Shown: positions 35,451-45,530, numbered from the stretch's first letter. The stretch is DNA of 64,000 nucleotides from Candidatus Enterococcus myersii (GCF_017316025.1 NZ_JAFLVT010000007.1:1-64000); one strand, 5' to 3'. Program-made: numbers and translations. Notes: generated by a model from the sequence alone, not told the origin.

Positions 35451-35945
35451 TTAAATTGCTGAAACAACTGCTGAAATTGGAAAATACAGCTCAACTTCCC
35501 CTGGTGCAAAATCAGGTAAATAATGTTCTTGAATGGCTGCTGTTAACGTGACATTATTTTGAGGTAAAATTTCTACCAACATCTTTTCAGTCATGTCGGC
35601 TAAATTTGCCTCATTGGTTTTAATTACGAAATACTCTAGTGCTGGCATCTCCCACTTTTGCCATCCCAGTGGTACTTTTGTATCATTGGGTACAGCCATT
35701 CCCGCCAAATACCGTCCGATTTCACTCCAAGGATACAACCACTCACTTTGATCGCTCATAAGTCCCCACAAATGAATTTCCTCAGGTTCCACGAGCACAT
35801 TTGCTGCTATTTCTTCAAAATGTTCATTTACACCATCCCATAATAATGGTACCCAAGAAGAACCTTCTGCTGCTAAGCCTTTGCCTTCTTTGCCGATCAC
35901 AGTAAAAGCTGGTAGACTCACACGTCTTATTTCACCTAACTCCAT
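35451..35945 (-). CDS. GyrI-like / effector-binding-domain protein
   Basis: This 164-aa stand-alone GyrI-like (AraC-effector-binding) domain protein has the first strand RRVSLPAFTVIGKEGKG, then WGLMSD, KWEMPALEYFVIKTNEANLADM and the C-terminal EVELYFPIS, the strand that closes the fold. Family members bind small molecules, inhibit DNA gyrase or act as hydrolases; this one has no DNA-binding domain. The start at 35945 is chosen because AAGGG lies five bases before it. Its ligand is unknown. It lies convergent to dacA and divergent from the YdcF-like gene. Confidence 0.75.
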   Translation of the reverse strand: MELGEIRRVSLPAFTVIGKEGKGLAAEGSSWVPLLWDGVNEHFEEIAANVLVEPEEIHLWGLMSDQSEWLYPWSEIGRYLAGMAVPNDTKVPLGWQKWEMPALEYFVIKTNEANLADMTEKMLVEILPQNNVTLTAAIQEHYLPDFAPGEVELYFPISAVVSAI

Positions 35946-36073
35946 TTCATCCCTTCTTTCCACGCATTTATGTTTATTGTACTAGAAAATAACTTTTTTA
36001 AAAAATCATAGCTTTTTGACAAGCCAAAACAGTTACAATCCGCTATACTAAAAGTGATTAAGGAGTTGAACAT

Positions 36074-37276
36074 ATGAATTTTTTACCAGAAATTTTATTA
36101 GCAATTTTTTTAGTTGGGGGAATATTGGCAACAATTTCATGGCGTAAAAAAAAGCCAGACCCTGATACGATCTTTTTTTGTCTCGTCTGGAGCTGTATTT
36201 GTCTAATTTTTTATTTTGCGGGCATTGAAATGTTGAACGGCGGGTACTTTTTTAGCTTGCCCCTTGCTTATTTAGCTGTTTTTTTATGGAGCTATTTTAG
36301 AAATAAAGCTCGCTTATTAAACGGGGTCTTGTTTAATATTTTGATTTTTGTCTTTGGTTTTTATTTAATCTATAACGTCAGCATTACCTCTAGCATAGTT
36401 GCTTTTGGACTTTTGGGTCTCGCTCTTGTCTTATTAGCGGCGGTTTTAATTTTCGGTTTTGTTTCTTTACTTATTTTTCTATACTGGAATGCACTGATTG
36501 TTTTACGCAAAGAATCCCACTCACTGGCCAATATGCTAACCTTGTTACTAGCTATCTTTTTAACGATTTTCTTAATTTACGATTTTTTCATCGCCCAACG
36601 CTTACCTGAATGGCTAACCATGATTTTAGCTGCACTACCACTTATGATGGGTTATTTTGCCTTAGTCTTTTTTAACTTTTTAAGTGTTTCTATTTTGTAT
36701 CAATTTAATCATCCTAAACCAAATCAAGATTATATTATTGTCCTTGGAGCAGGACTTTTAAACGGCGATACCGTATCCCCACTTTTAGCCAAACGCATTG
36801 ACGTGGCGATTAAATTTTATCAGCATCAAATAAAAGTAGCTGATAAACACGCAAAGATTTTAATGTCTGGTGGTCAAGGTTTAGATGAAAAACTACCAGA
36901 AGGTTTAGCAATGGCCAACTATGCGCAAGCAAAAGGTGTAGCTGCTGCTGATTTATTAATTGAAGATAAGTCCACTACCACCTTAGAAAACATGCAGTTT
37001 TCTAAAAAAATCATGGACCAACTTCAGCCATTGCCTTATAAAGTAATTTTCACATCCAACAATTACCATATTTTTCGTGCTGGAATTTATGCCCATCAAG
37101 CTGGTTTAAAAGCAGATGGAATTGGAGCTAAAACCGCCCTTTATTACTTGCCAAATGCCTTTTTGCGTGAATATATCGCAATTGTCGCATTGTATAAAAA
37201 ACGGCATTTTATTATTTGCGGCTTAATTATGGCACTTTTTATTTTCTTATCTGTCATGTCATTTTTTATCGGTTAA
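36074..37276 (+). CDS. YdcF/DUF218-family membrane protein
   Basis: This 400-aa protein has an N-terminal half of about seven hydrophobic helices (residues 1-200) and a cytosolic or extracellular DUF218 (YdcF) domain at about 215-370, with YIIVLGAGLLNGDTVSPLLAKRID, LMSGGQG, EDKSTTTLENMQFSK and VIFTSNNYHIFRAGIYA. A last hydrophobic helix closes the protein (about 375-398). DUF218 proteins include SanA-like and YdcF, thought to act in envelope or cofactor functions; the role here is unknown. The ATG follows AAGGAGTTGAACAT. It converges with the HD-domain gene at a shared terminator. Confidence 0.82.
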   Translation: MNFLPEILLAIFLVGGILATISWRKKKPDPDTIFFCLVWSCICLIFYFAGIEMLNGGYFFSLPLAYLAVFLWSYFRNKARLLNGVLFNILIFVFGFYLIYNVSITSSIVAFGLLGLALVLLAAVLIFGFVSLLIFLYWNALIVLRKESHSLANMLTLLLAIFLTIFLIYDFFIAQRLPEWLTMILAALPLMMGYFALVFFNFLSVSILYQFNHPKPNQDYIIVLGAGLLNGDTVSPLLAKRIDVAIKFYQHQIKVADKHAKILMSGGQGLDEKLPEGLAMANYAQAKGVAAADLLIEDKSTTTLENMQFSKKIMDQLQPLPYKVIFTSNNYHIFRAGIYAHQAGLKADGIGAKTALYYLPNAFLREYIAIVALYKKRHFIICGLIMALFIFLSVMSFFIG

Positions 37277-37315
37277 GAGCTAAGTAAGATTAAATGTTGC
37301 ATTAATTGAACTACA

Positions 37316-37359
37316 AAAAAGGCAGAACAAAAGTTAGTTAACTTTTGTTCTGCCTTTTT
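37316..37359. terminator. Bidirectional terminator between the YdcF-like and HD genes
   Basis: A perfect 20-bp stem (AAAAAGGCAGAACAAAAGTT and its complement) with a four-base loop lies between two converging genes and is flanked by A and T runs on both sides. Confidence 0.9.
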
Positions 37360-37362
37360 ACT

Positions 37363-37866
37363 TTAAAATGAAGTTTTATGTCCAAACAACTGATTGAAAC
37401 GGACTTTCATTGACTTGGTCATTGGTTCTGCTGCTTCTTTAATTGCACAATACTTATCGACCATCGTTACGATATAACTTTCTTTATATTTAGGTGGCGC
37501 AATTGTTGCCCCCCACATATGTTTCAAAATAATATCTTTTTCCAACGGGGATAATTCAGTGATTTTTTCCGCATTTTTAACGGCAATTCTAGGATGCATA
37601 TAAGCATGAGAACCTTCGTCAAATTTCGTCGTGCGCCAATCATAGTAAAATAGATCATGTAAAAGGCCTGCTCTAGCTGTTGCTTTTGCATTACCGCCCC
37701 ATTTTTTTGCTAATTTATAACTGTAATAAGAAACACTTAATGAATGTTCCAAACGTGTCGAATTTACGTGTTGTTTGTATTGGCTCAACTTTTGTACTTC
37801 AGGTGTTGCCAGCAAATCTGCTACATAAGACATATATTCAGAATCTTTGCGCCAGTTTTCAGTCAT
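37363..37866 (-). CDS. HD-domain protein, predicted phosphohydrolase
   Basis: This 167-aa single HD-domain protein has the metal-binding pattern H...HD...D: RLEHSLSVSYYS near residue 34, then RAGLLHDLFYYDW near 66-78, and HPRIAVKNAEKI and LKHMWG further on. Small HD hydrolases of this kind act on nucleotides or 2'-deoxynucleoside monophosphates, but the substrate cannot be read. There is no signal peptide. The ATG begins at 37866 with a short leader; no clear partner gene is adjacent. Confidence 0.85.
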   Translation of the reverse strand: MTENWRKDSEYMSYVADLLATPEVQKLSQYKQHVNSTRLEHSLSVSYYSYKLAKKWGGNAKATARAGLLHDLFYYDWRTTKFDEGSHAYMHPRIAVKNAEKITELSPLEKDIILKHMWGATIAPPKYKESYIVTMVDKYCAIKEAAEPMTKSMKVRFNQLFGHKTSF

Positions 37867-37983
37867 TTATTAAATAGCCACCTTTAGCTTATCTTTTTTC
37901 GTACAAGTGTAAGTATAGCACCTTTTTTAAACATTTAAAGAAAGCGGACTCAAGCTTAACAGTTCTTTAAAATATTTCAATTG

Positions 37984-38742
37984 CTACAATTTAAAGTAAT
38001 ATAATAAAATCCCTGCTGCAATTCCCACGTTTAAAGACTCCGCTTGTCCCAAAATTGGAATATAAAGATTTTGGTCAGTTAACGCCAACAACTCTTGGGT
38101 CACACCTTGTCCTTCATTGCCAACCAAAATAGCCACATCACCTTTTGGTACTTCATTGAATTTTTTGGCATCTTTATTTAATTGCGTACCATAAACGGGT
38201 ACCCCTAGTTGTTTTAACGCTTCAATTGCTGTAACAAGATTCATGGGAATAACCGGCAAGTGAAAATTACTTCCCTGCATACTCCGCAAAACTTTAGTAC
38301 TGTAAATATCCGCACTGCCTTCTCCTAAAATTACCCCATCGTAACCAGCTGCATCAGCGGTTCGAATAATCGTTCCCACATTTCCTGGATCTTGCACCCG
38401 ATCTAATAAAATCCAAGCGCCTTTTTTTAATTGCAGTTGTGATTTCATTTTGGCTACCACTGCAATAATCCCTTGAGGAGTTGGTTGTTCTGAAAGTTCT
38501 TTTAAAATGGTTTCTGGTACCAAATAGCAAATTGCTTCATAATTTGCCAAAAAGTCGCCCCATTCTTTTTGACCACGTTCGTTGACTAAAATAGTCTGAA
38601 TTTGGGCGCCGCTTTTATGGGCCTCTTCAACTAAGTGGAAACCTTCTAACAGATATTGGGCTTGTTGATCCCGGTATTTTTTTTGATGGAGCTTTTTTAA
38701 CGTTTTAACTAACGGATTTTTATTTGATTGAATTTCTTTCAT
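37984..38742 (-). CDS. SpoU/TrmH-family RNA 2'-O-methyltransferase
   Basis: This 252-aa SPOUT methyltransferase uses AdoMet to methylate a ribose in rRNA or tRNA. An N-terminal substrate-binding domain (NPLVKTLKKLHQKKYRDQQAQ, then LLEGFHLVEEA) precedes the knotted catalytic domain with motif 1 LDRVQDPGNVGTIIRTADA, motif 2 VAILVGNEGQGV and motif 3 IPILGQAESLNVGIAAGILLYYF. The start at 38742 is preferred because GAGGTGAAACC precedes it; a 23-codon upstream extension lacks a site. It is divergent from the acylphosphatase gene. It could be the rRNA enzyme TsnR/RlmB-like; family-level confidence is high and target-level low. Confidence 0.9.
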   Translation of the reverse strand: MKEIQSNKNPLVKTLKKLHQKKYRDQQAQYLLEGFHLVEEAHKSGAQIQTILVNERGQKEWGDFLANYEAICYLVPETILKELSEQPTPQGIIAVVAKMKSQLQLKKGAWILLDRVQDPGNVGTIIRTADAAGYDGVILGEGSADIYSTKVLRSMQGSNFHLPVIPMNLVTAIEALKQLGVPVYGTQLNKDAKKFNEVPKGDVAILVGNEGQGVTQELLALTDQNLYIPILGQAESLNVGIAAGILLYYFKL

Positions 38743-38840
38743 GGTTTCACCTCGCCTTATTATAGCATTTTCAGCAGAAAGCTTGTGGGATGTCAGTAAA
38801 AAAGCTATCATTAAATTAAGATAAAAATGAGGTGATTATC

Positions 38841-39122
38841 ATGCGGAAAGTAAGAATGAATGTACAAGGCCGAGTGCAAGGAGTTGGCTTTCGTTATACA
38901 ACTAAAATGTTAGCAGATCGATTAGGCATTCATGGTGCAGTTTGGAATGAAGCAGATGGCTCAGTGGGAATTGAAGCTTTTGGCCCACAAGAGGCAATGG
39001 AGAAATTTATTGCAGGCGTCAAAGCCTCTCCTTCTCCGGCCGGTCACGTAACTTATTTAGATATTACCGATGATCCAATGATTAAAGAGCGGGACACTTT
39101 TGAAGTGACCTTTGGCTATTAG
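38841..39122 (+). CDS. acyP: Acylphosphatase
   Basis: This 93-aa acylphosphatase hydrolyses acyl phosphates such as acetyl phosphate. The phosphate-binding loop is GRVQGVGFRYTT (around residues 10-21) with the catalytic Arg, and the downstream GAVWNEADGSVGIEAFG carries the catalytic Asn. The length is standard. The start at 38841 is chosen for GAGGTGATTATC. Bicistronic acyP-yidC2 neighbourhoods are frequent in Enterococcus and relatives. A small terminator follows. Confidence 0.95.
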   Translation: MRKVRMNVQGRVQGVGFRYTTKMLADRLGIHGAVWNEADGSVGIEAFGPQEAMEKFIAGVKASPSPAGHVTYLDITDDPMIKERDTFEVTFGY

Positions 39123-39140
39123 CGGCTAAGCCGCTTTTTT
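39121..39140 (+). terminator. Terminator after acyP
   Basis: Stem AGCGGC / GCCGCT with a three-base loop is followed by TTTTTT. It starts inside the acyP stop codon region. Confidence 0.75.
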
Positions 39141-39204
39141 TATGATAACGCTAACTTTTTTATGCGAATCATAGCCTTTATTCTTGAATATTTTGTGAAG
39201 CACG

Positions 39205-39253
39205 TTTACAGTTGCCCGTTTTTCTAGTATGATTACTTTTGTGTAAATTTACA
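39205..39253 (+). promoter_or_regulatory. yidC promoter with a 12-bp palindrome near the start site
   Basis: TTTACA (39205-39210) and TATGAT (39228-39233) are 17 bases apart. A perfect palindrome TGTAAATTTACA (39242-39253) lies just past the expected start site. The promoter is a good match; the palindrome may be an operator or chance in AT-rich DNA. Confidence 0.5.
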
Positions 39254-39271
39254 AAGTAAAGGACGAAGCAA

Positions 39272-40216
39272 ATGACAAAATTAAAAAACTGGCTATTGGC
39301 ATCTGGTCTGATTGGAATTATGATTACCCTTTCTGGCTGTGTTTCCGTTGATAAGAATGGTAACCCAGATAAAGACGGCATGATTTACCGTATTTTAGTG
39401 GAACCACTAGGAGGATTTTTACAATACCTGGCAAAAGACTTCAACTGGGGTTATGGTCTAGCCATTATTATGGTCACGATTATTGTTAGAATTATCTTAT
39501 TGCCTTTGGGAATTCACCAGTCAAAACAAACGATGGTGCAATCTGAAAAAATGCAATTTTTGAAACCACAAATCGATCAAGCCCAAGCTAAGTTGAAGGC
39601 TGCAACATCTCCAGAAGAACAAATGAAAGCACAACAAGAAATGCAGGCTGTCTATAAAGAAAATAACGTCAGCATGTTTGGTGGAATGGGTTGTTTACCT
39701 TTATTAATTCAAATGCCGATTTTCTCTGCGTTGTATTATACTGCCCGCTTCACGCCTGGGATAAAAAGCGCTACTTTCATGGGCATTAACTTAGGTAATC
39801 CTAGTATTGCCCTCGTTGTTATCGCTGGTCTATTTTATTTGGTTCAAGGTTTTATCTCACAAATTGGCGTTCCAGAAGAACAAAAGAAAACGATGCGTTC
39901 TATGCTGATTGTTTCACCATTGATGATTGTTTTCATGTCCATGAGTGCACCAGCTGGGGTAACCTTGTACTGGGTAGTCGGTGGTCTAATCAGCTGTCTA
40001 CAAACCTTCATTACTAACGTTATTATGAAGCCACGAATTAAAGCACAAGTACAAGCTGAAATGAAAAAAAATCCACCAAAAACAGTCGTAACACCACCAA
40101 GAAAAGATGTTACACCAAAAGAAGTGAAAGAAAACGTAGCCGATTATACGAAGAAAAATAAAAATCGTAACAGCGGCAAACAAGGTCGCAATGCCGGCAA
40201 GCAAAAACGTAAATAA
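39272..40216 (+). CDS. yidC: YidC/Oxa1/Alb3 membrane protein insertase, YidC2 type
   Basis: This 314-aa insertase helps membrane proteins fold into the membrane. A lipoprotein signal ends in LSGC (Cys23), followed by five predicted helices (including FGGMGCLPLLIQMPIFSALYYTARF and SPLMIVFMSMSAPAGVTLYWVVGGL) and conserved Arg73 region IIVRIILLPLG. The long Lys/Arg-rich C-terminal tail (about 255-314, KNRNSGKQGRNAGKQKRK) is characteristic of YidC2-type paralogues, which can contact the ribosome without SRP. The ATG follows AAAGGACGAAGCAA. A strong bidirectional terminator lies between it and glyS. Confidence 0.93.
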   Translation: MTKLKNWLLASGLIGIMITLSGCVSVDKNGNPDKDGMIYRILVEPLGGFLQYLAKDFNWGYGLAIIMVTIIVRIILLPLGIHQSKQTMVQSEKMQFLKPQIDQAQAKLKAATSPEEQMKAQQEMQAVYKENNVSMFGGMGCLPLLIQMPIFSALYYTARFTPGIKSATFMGINLGNPSIALVVIAGLFYLVQGFISQIGVPEEQKKTMRSMLIVSPLMIVFMSMSAPAGVTLYWVVGGLISCLQTFITNVIMKPRIKAQVQAEMKKNPPKTVVTPPRKDVTPKEVKENVADYTKKNKNRNSGKQGRNAGKQKRK

Positions 40217-40217
40217 C

Positions 40218-40265
40218 AAAAAAGCTACAAAGTTTGCCTTTTAAGCAAACTTTGTAGCTTTTTTT
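40218..40265. terminator. Bidirectional terminator between yidC and glyS
   Basis: A perfect stem (AAAAAGCTACAAAGTTTGC and its complement) with a six-base loop and A/T tracts on both sides sits between converging genes; its right edge touches the glyS stop codon. Confidence 0.9.
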
Positions 40266-42339
40266 AATTTTTTGTAATCAATGCATCCAGACTGGCAACT
40301 GCCAATGCCATTTTAGCAATTTTATTTAATTGTGTTAACCGATTACGACGAACTTTATCGTCATCAACCATGACCATAGTTTGATCAAAATAATTTTCAA
40401 TTAATGGTCGTAAAGCAGTTAAGTCCTCGTAGTTTTGGGCCATCGTTTGACGTACAAACCGATTTTCTAAGTCAGTTACAGCCTCAAATAATGCTTTTTC
40501 CGCCTCATTGTCAAAAAGTTCTGGTTTGACATTTAAGTCTTCTACTTCTGCTTTTTTAGCTAAGTTAATTACCCGGGTCAAAGCTTCCATTGATGGTTTA
40601 AAATCCGGATCATTTAAATGTTGACGTAAAATTTTAGCCGAAGAAAATAGCGCAGTTAAATTGCTTTGTTCTGCATTAATCACGGCGTCAATCACATCGT
40701 GACGCAAGTTTTTCGTCAATAAAAATTGTTTCAAACGTGCTTTTACAAAGTTCACGACTTCAATTTGACTACTTGCTAATTTTATTCCATAACGTTTTTC
40801 ATCTAAGCTAATCGCTGCGCTAATTTCCTCTTGCAATTCAACCAGTGGAAAAGCCCAGTGTTTATTTTCAATAATACGCACAATACCATAGGTTTGACGT
40901 CGCAATGCATAGGGGTCATTTGAACCACTTGGAATCATCCCCACTGCAAAGAAGGACAATAAACTATCTAATTTATCGGCAATCGCCAACACTGCTCCAA
41001 TTTCAGAATCCGGAAGTTCTCCTTCGCTGGCAATTGGCAAGTAGTGTTCCCGAATAGCTTTTGCTACTGCTGGTTTTTCGCCTTGTAATAACGCATATTT
41101 TTCTCCCATTACACCTTGTAATTCAGGAAATTCTCCCACCATATTGGTCACAAGGTCAAATTTATAAATTTCAGCTGCACGAGCTAGATCTTCTAGCTGG
41201 TCTTGTGATAAACCAACTGTTTTTCCAACAATTTTGGCAATTTCAGCTACTCGTTGCATTTTTTCATAAATGCTACCGATTTTTTCATGGAAGGTCACAT
41301 TTTTTAATTTTTCCACACAGGCATCAATTGTTAATTTTTGGTCTTCTTTATAAAAGAATTCCGCATCTTCCAAACGCGCCGTCAATACTTTTTCATTGCC
41401 TTTAATCACGTTATCCAATTTTACAGCATTACCATTACGGGCGGAAATAAAGTGTGGTAACAGTAAACCAGCTTGATTACGGACATCAAAATAGCGTTGA
41501 TGTTCTTTCATTGAAGTTACTAAAACTTCTTCTGGTACTGATAAGAAACGATCTTCAAAATTACCAACAAAAGCAGTTGGGTATTCCACCAAGTTGTTTA
41601 CTTCTTCTAGTAAATCTTCATCTAAGTCCACTTGCCAATCATTTTTTGTTGCAATTTCATTAATTTGTTCCACAATCAGTGCTTTTCGTTTTAAAGGATC
41701 TGCGATCACAAACTGTTCATTTAATTTTTCTTCGTATGAATTTGCCGTTTCAATCGTCACATCATCGCCTAAGAAACGATGCCCTCTGGTTGTATTGCCA
41801 GTTTCAACATCTAAAATTGAAAATGGAATTACTTCTTCGCCTAATAAGGCCACAATCCAGTGAATCGGACGAATATATTCAAAATCATATTTATTCCAAT
41901 GCATCGTCACCGGAAAGCTTAGACTGGTAATTACCTCTTTTAAGCCTGCCAATACTTCAATAGCCGGTTTACCTTTGGCATACTTTGTTACATAAACATA
42001 TTCTACCCCTTTTAATTCTCTAAAAGTAATAGCCTCTGTTGTCAATCCTTGGCCTCTAACAAAACCTTCCGCCGCTTTTGACCAATTGCCTTCACCATCT
42101 AACGCGATTTTTTTAGCTGGCCCTTTCACTTCTTCTTCTGTGTCAGCTTGTTTTTCTGCCACTTCACTGATAAGAACAGCTAAACGCCGCGGCGTACTAA
42201 ATGACTTGATGGAAGAAAAAGCTAATTTTTCATGAGCTAAAAATTCACTAACTTTTTTTTCTAATTGTTTCATACTCTGAGTTACTACATGAGCAGGCAT
42301 TTCTTCTAAACCAATCTCCAATAATAAATCTTTTGCCAT
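40264..42339 (-). CDS. glyS: Glycine--tRNA ligase beta subunit
   Basis: This 691-aa beta subunit of the tetrameric (alpha2beta2) glycyl-tRNA synthetase contacts tRNA-Gly. The N-terminal [18 protein letters not shown] is the family signature, followed by tRNA-binding and HD-like domains ([38 protein letters not shown]) and a C-terminal anticodon-binding domain ([14 protein letters not shown]). The length is normal. The ATG follows GAGGAAAACTAAG and its reading frame begins right after the glyQ stop. It is the last gene of a T-box-controlled operon. Confidence 0.97.
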   Translation of the reverse strand: MAKDLLLEIGLEEMPAHVVTQSMKQLEKKVSEFLAHEKLAFSSIKSFSTPRRLAVLISEVAEKQADTEEEVKGPAKKIALDGEGNWSKAAEGFVRGQGLTTEAITFRELKGVEYVYVTKYAKGKPAIEVLAGLKEVITSLSFPVTMHWNKYDFEYIRPIHWIVALLGEEVIPFSILDVETGNTTRGHRFLGDDVTIETANSYEEKLNEQFVIADPLKRKALIVEQINEIATKNDWQVDLDEDLLEEVNNLVEYPTAFVGNFEDRFLSVPEEVLVTSMKEHQRYFDVRNQAGLLLPHFISARNGNAVKLDNVIKGNEKVLTARLEDAEFFYKEDQKLTIDACVEKLKNVTFHEKIGSIYEKMQRVAEIAKIVGKTVGLSQDQLEDLARAAEIYKFDLVTNMVGEFPELQGVMGEKYALLQGEKPAVAKAIREHYLPIASEGELPDSEIGAVLAIADKLDSLLSFFAVGMIPSGSNDPYALRRQTYGIVRIIENKHWAFPLVELQEEISAAISLDEKRYGIKLASSQIEVVNFVKARLKQFLLTKNLRHDVIDAVINAEQSNLTALFSSAKILRQHLNDPDFKPSMEALTRVINLAKKAEVEDLNVKPELFDNEAEKALFEAVTDLENRFVRQTMAQNYEDLTALRPLIENYFDQTMVMVDDDKVRRNRLTQLNKIAKMALAVASLDALITKN

Positions 42340-42340
42340 C

Positions 42341-43255
42341 TTAGTTTTCCTCCTTCAATAATTTTGCCGCTTCTTCAGGTGCTAATAACGGATAACCTAA
42401 TTTCGCCCGCTCCGCTACAAAAATTTTAGCAACCGCTCTAGCCATATTACGAATACGCGCTAAGTAACCCGCACGCTCTGTTACAGAAACAGCTCCTCTT
42501 GCATCTAATAAGTTAAATGTGTGACTACATTTCAAAATATAATCGTAGGCTGGATGAACCAGATCTTGATCGATGCAACGTTTTGCCTCAGCTTCAAAGC
42601 GGTCAAAATTGCCCAATAACAACGCTTGGTCACTTACTTCAAAAGAATATTTTGAATGTTCATATTCTGGTTGGCGGAAAATCTCTCCGTACTTAACCCC
42701 GTCAGCCCATTCTAAGTCATACACACTTTCAACTTCTTGAATATAAGAAGCTAAACGTTCTAAACCGTAGGTGATTTCTGACGTAACTGGTTTACAAGGC
42801 AAGCCCCCCACTTGTTGGAAATACGTAAATTGGGTAATTTCCATTCCATCAAGCCAAACTTCCCAACCAAGACCAGCACAGCCCATTGAAGGGTTCTCCC
42901 AGTTGTCTTCTACAAAACGAATATCGTGTTCTAAAGGATCAATGCCTAATAATTTCAAGCTTTCTAAATAAAGCTCTTGAATATTTTCTGGAGATGGTTT
43001 CATGACAACTTGAAATTGATGGTGTTGGTATAAACGATTCGGATTTTCACCATAACGACCATCAGCAGGGCGGCGAGAAGGCTCTACATAAGCTGCATTC
43101 CAAGGTTCTGGTCCAATTGCGCGCAAAAATGTATAAGGACTCATAGTCCCAGCTCCTTTTTCGGTATCATAAGCTTGCATTAACATACAGCCATTACCAG
43201 ACCAAAATTGTTGCAGTGTCAAAATAATATTTTGCACAGTCATTTTTTTACTCAT
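42341..43255 (-). CDS. glyQ: Glycine--tRNA ligase alpha subunit
   Basis: This 304-aa alpha subunit carries the class II catalytic core that adenylates glycine. Motifs include [20 protein letters not shown] and [16 protein letters not shown] near residues 25-80, and [11 protein letters not shown]-like [17 protein letters not shown]. The start at 43255 is chosen because AGGAGGAAATAAA precedes it; the frame extends further without a site. It follows the 79-aa unknown gene and directly precedes glyS. Confidence 0.97.
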   Translation of the reverse strand: MSKKMTVQNIILTLQQFWSGNGCMLMQAYDTEKGAGTMSPYTFLRAIGPEPWNAAYVEPSRRPADGRYGENPNRLYQHHQFQVVMKPSPENIQELYLESLKLLGIDPLEHDIRFVEDNWENPSMGCAGLGWEVWLDGMEITQFTYFQQVGGLPCKPVTSEITYGLERLASYIQEVESVYDLEWADGVKYGEIFRQPEYEHSKYSFEVSDQALLLGNFDRFEAEAKRCIDQDLVHPAYDYILKCSHTFNLLDARGAVSVTERAGYLARIRNMARAVAKIFVAERAKLGYPLLAPEEAAKLLKEEN

Positions 43256-43293
43256 TTTATTTCCTCCTACTATTTTCAATTTCCTTTAATTAT

Positions 43294-43533
43294 TTAAAGA
43301 GCATTTACCACTGGATAAAATTCAACTGGATTGCCAGGAATTAAATGAACTTCCACTACCATTTTTTCCGTTAGAAAAGCTAAGTCATAAAGCATTTGAC
43401 TTGGTTTGGTAATAAACTCTTCTACCAGTTGACCACTATCATCTCTAATCACAACTTTCAGCGGCACATTAGCTAAAACTTTTAATTTTTTTTCTTTAAA
43501 TTCATTGGCATTAATTTCCATATCAAATTGCAT
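43294..43533 (-). CDS. Small protein of unknown function in the glyQS operon (79 aa)
   Basis: I do not recognise this protein. It is soluble and beta-rich (MQFDMEINANEFKEKKLKV, PLKVVIRDDSGQLVEEFI, EKMVVEVHLIPGNPVEFYPV), with no Cys, signal peptide or helix. The start at 43533 follows AAGGAGGGTGAACAA, an excellent site; the frame is open upstream but lacks one. It lies between the T-box terminator and glyQ, so read-through by uncharged tRNA-Gly should raise this product together with glycyl-tRNA synthetase. A function in glycine or aminoacyl-tRNA physiology is a guess from the context only. Confidence 0.65.
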   Translation of the reverse strand: MQFDMEINANEFKEKKLKVLANVPLKVVIRDDSGQLVEEFITKPSQMLYDLAFLTEKMVVEVHLIPGNPVEFYPVVNAL

Positions 43534-43629
43534 TTGTTCACCCTCCTTAGACCAACTTTTAAGCTTACTAAATTTATAGTCGCAAGACACAGTTTCAAAT
43601 TTTTCAAGTTTTCCCTAAGAAAAACAAAA

Positions 43630-43825
43630 AGCCCTGCATAGATTTTCATCTATGCAGGGACGAATTCTTCGCGGTTCCACCCTGCTTCTGATTGCTCAGC
43701 AGCTTTAAAATATTCAACTGGATACTCCCAAGTTGCCCCCAAATAAGTTCCTGCTTGCGGCTTCCACTTTCCCGCAATCGCTTGTTCATTTGCTTATTTT
43801 TCGTCTTGTTCACCGTATCAATCTT
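43630..43825 (-). promoter_or_regulatory. T-box leader, glycine-specific (specifier GGC), with terminator
   Basis: On the minus strand the conserved T-box AGGGTGGAACCGCG (43670-43683) precedes a terminator hairpin (stem CCCTGCATAGAT / ATCTATGCAGGG, 43632-43659, then a T run). Stem I is closed by GAUAC/GUAUC (43815-43819 with 43721-43725), followed by kink-turn GGUGAA/GGA, CAAG/CUUG, and a specifier loop in which GGC (43735-43737) is followed by A. GGC is a glycine codon, in agreement with glyQS downstream. Uncharged tRNA-Gly should favour the antiterminator. Confidence 0.92.
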
Positions 43826-43830
43826 TGTTT

Positions 43831-43860
43831 ATCATAGCGGTTTAACCTAAGTTTTGTCAA
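43831..43860 (-). promoter_or_regulatory. Sigma-A promoter of the T-box-glyQS operon
   Basis: On the minus strand a perfect TTGACA (43855-43860) and TATGAT (43831-43836) are 18 bases apart, placing the start site at the beginning of the T-box leader. Confidence 0.85.
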
Positions 43861-43868
43861 TTAAAAAA

Positions 43869-45530
43869 TTAAAACAAACCGGTAATATTACCAAATTCAT
43901 CAACATCAATGTTTTCTGCCGCAGGTTTTTTCGGTAAACCTGGCATTGTCATGATATTTCCTGTTAATGCCACAATAAAACCTGCCCCAGCTGAAACCTT
44001 AACCGAGCGAATAGTAATCGTAAAATCCTTCGGTGCACCTAGTAGATTGGGATTGTCACTGAAAGAATATTGTGTTTTTGCCATACAAATTGGATAATCG
44101 GAAAACCCGAGTTCTTCTAGTTTAGCCAATTCTCGTTTGGATTGTGGTGTAAATTCAACACCCTTTGCACCATAGATTTTTTTTGCTATCGTTTCAATTT
44201 TTTCAACTAAAGAAAGATTCGTCTCATAAGCGAATGTTATATCACTTTGTGTATCTGCTAATTCGACTACTTTTTGGGCTAATTCTACGCCACCAGCACC
44301 GCCAGCACTCCAAACGTCTGAAAGAACTACTTCTACTCCACGCTCTTCGCACGCTTTTTTTACAGCTGCTAATTCAGCTGGTGTATCTTGTGGAAACTGG
44401 TTAATACAAACAACTACCGGCAAACCAAAATTATCTTTTAAATTGTGTAAATGGCGTTCTAAGTTTGGCAGACCTGCTACAACAGCAGCTACATTTTCAC
44501 TCGTTAAATCATTTTTAGCGACACCACCATGCATTTTCAACGCCCGAATAGTTGCAACTAATACAGCCGCATCCGGTTTTAGTTTTGCTAGTCGGCATTT
44601 GATGTCCATAAATTTTTCAGCACCTAAATCTGCGCCAAAGCCTGCTTCTGTTACCGCATAATCTGCATATTGTAAAGCCATTTTTGTCGCTTGTACACTG
44701 TTACAGCCATGGGCAATATTGGCAAAAGGTCCACCGTGAATAAACGCCGGAGTTTGTTCTAATGTTTGGACTAAGTTAGGTTTAATAGCATCTTTTAATA
44801 AAGCTGTCATTGCTCCAGCGGCTTTTAAATCACCACAAGTAACCGGATTGCCATCAAAACGATAGGCAACAACAATTTTTTCCAAGCGTTTTTTTAAATC
44901 TGCCAAATCAGCCGCTAAACATAAAATTGCCATGATCTCAGAAGCAACAGTGATTTCAAAACCGTCTTCTCTAGGCACACCATTCAAACGTCCTTGCAAA
45001 CCGTCTACAATGTGGCGCAATTGGCGATCATTCATATCAACTGCGCGTTTCCAAGTAATTTGACGGCTATCAATTTCCAATGCATTGCCTTGGTGAATAT
45101 GGTTGTCTAGCATAGCCGCTAATAAATTATTCGCAGCTCCAATCGCATGAAAATCACCGGTAAAATGTAAATTAATATCTTCCATGGGCACTACTTGGGC
45201 ATAGCCGCCACCAGCTGCGCCTCCTTTAATACCAAACACTGGTCCTAAAGAAGGTTCTCGCAATGCAATTGCAGCCTTTTTACCAATATGGCCTAAAGCA
45301 TCTGCTAAACCTACAGCCGTGGTGGTTTTTCCCTCACCGGCGGGCGTTGGACTAATAGCTGTTACCAAAATTAATTTTCCTTTTAGCGGTTTTTTAGCAT
45401 TTGGTTTTATTTTGGCTTTATAATTTCCATACAATTCTAAATCTGTCGATGCAATCCCTAATGTTGCAGCAATTTCTGTAATATTTTTCATCTCTACTTG
45501 CTGTGCAATTTCAATATCTGATAACGTCAA
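43869..45530 (-). CDS. fhs: Formate--tetrahydrofolate ligase
   Basis: This 553-aa enzyme makes 10-formyl-tetrahydrofolate from formate and THF with ATP, supplying purine and formyl-Met synthesis. The P-loop [18 protein letters not shown] is near residue 50, with [19 protein letters not shown] and [13 protein letters not shown] following, and [12 protein letters not shown] near the end; length fits the family (about 555 aa). The start is TTG at 45530, six bases after GGGGAG, in [10 protein letters not shown]; a longer frame to an ATG at 45584 lacks a ribosome binding site and would add residues not usual in the family. It follows recO by a 250-base gap. A CGAA/TTCG inverted repeat upstream may be a PurR-type site. 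Confidence 0.93.
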   Translation of the reverse strand: MTLSDIEIAQQVEMKNITEIAATLGIASTDLELYGNYKAKIKPNAKKPLKGKLILVTAISPTPAGEGKTTTAVGLADALGHIGKKAAIALREPSLGPVFGIKGGAAGGGYAQVVPMEDINLHFTGDFHAIGAANNLLAAMLDNHIHQGNALEIDSRQITWKRAVDMNDRQLRHIVDGLQGRLNGVPREDGFEITVASEIMAILCLAADLADLKKRLEKIVVAYRFDGNPVTCGDLKAAGAMTALLKDAIKPNLVQTLEQTPAFIHGGPFANIAHGCNSVQATKMALQYADYAVTEAGFGADLGAEKFMDIKCRLAKLKPDAAVLVATIRALKMHGGVAKNDLTSENVAAVVAGLPNLERHLHNLKDNFGLPVVVCINQFPQDTPAELAAVKKACEERGVEVVLSDVWSAGGAGGVELAQKVVELADTQSDITFAYETNLSLVEKIETIAKKIYGAKGVEFTPQSKRELAKLEELGFSDYPICMAKTQYSFSDNPNLLGAPKDFTITIRSVKVSAGAGFIVALTGNIMTMPGLPKKPAAENIDVDEFGNITGLF

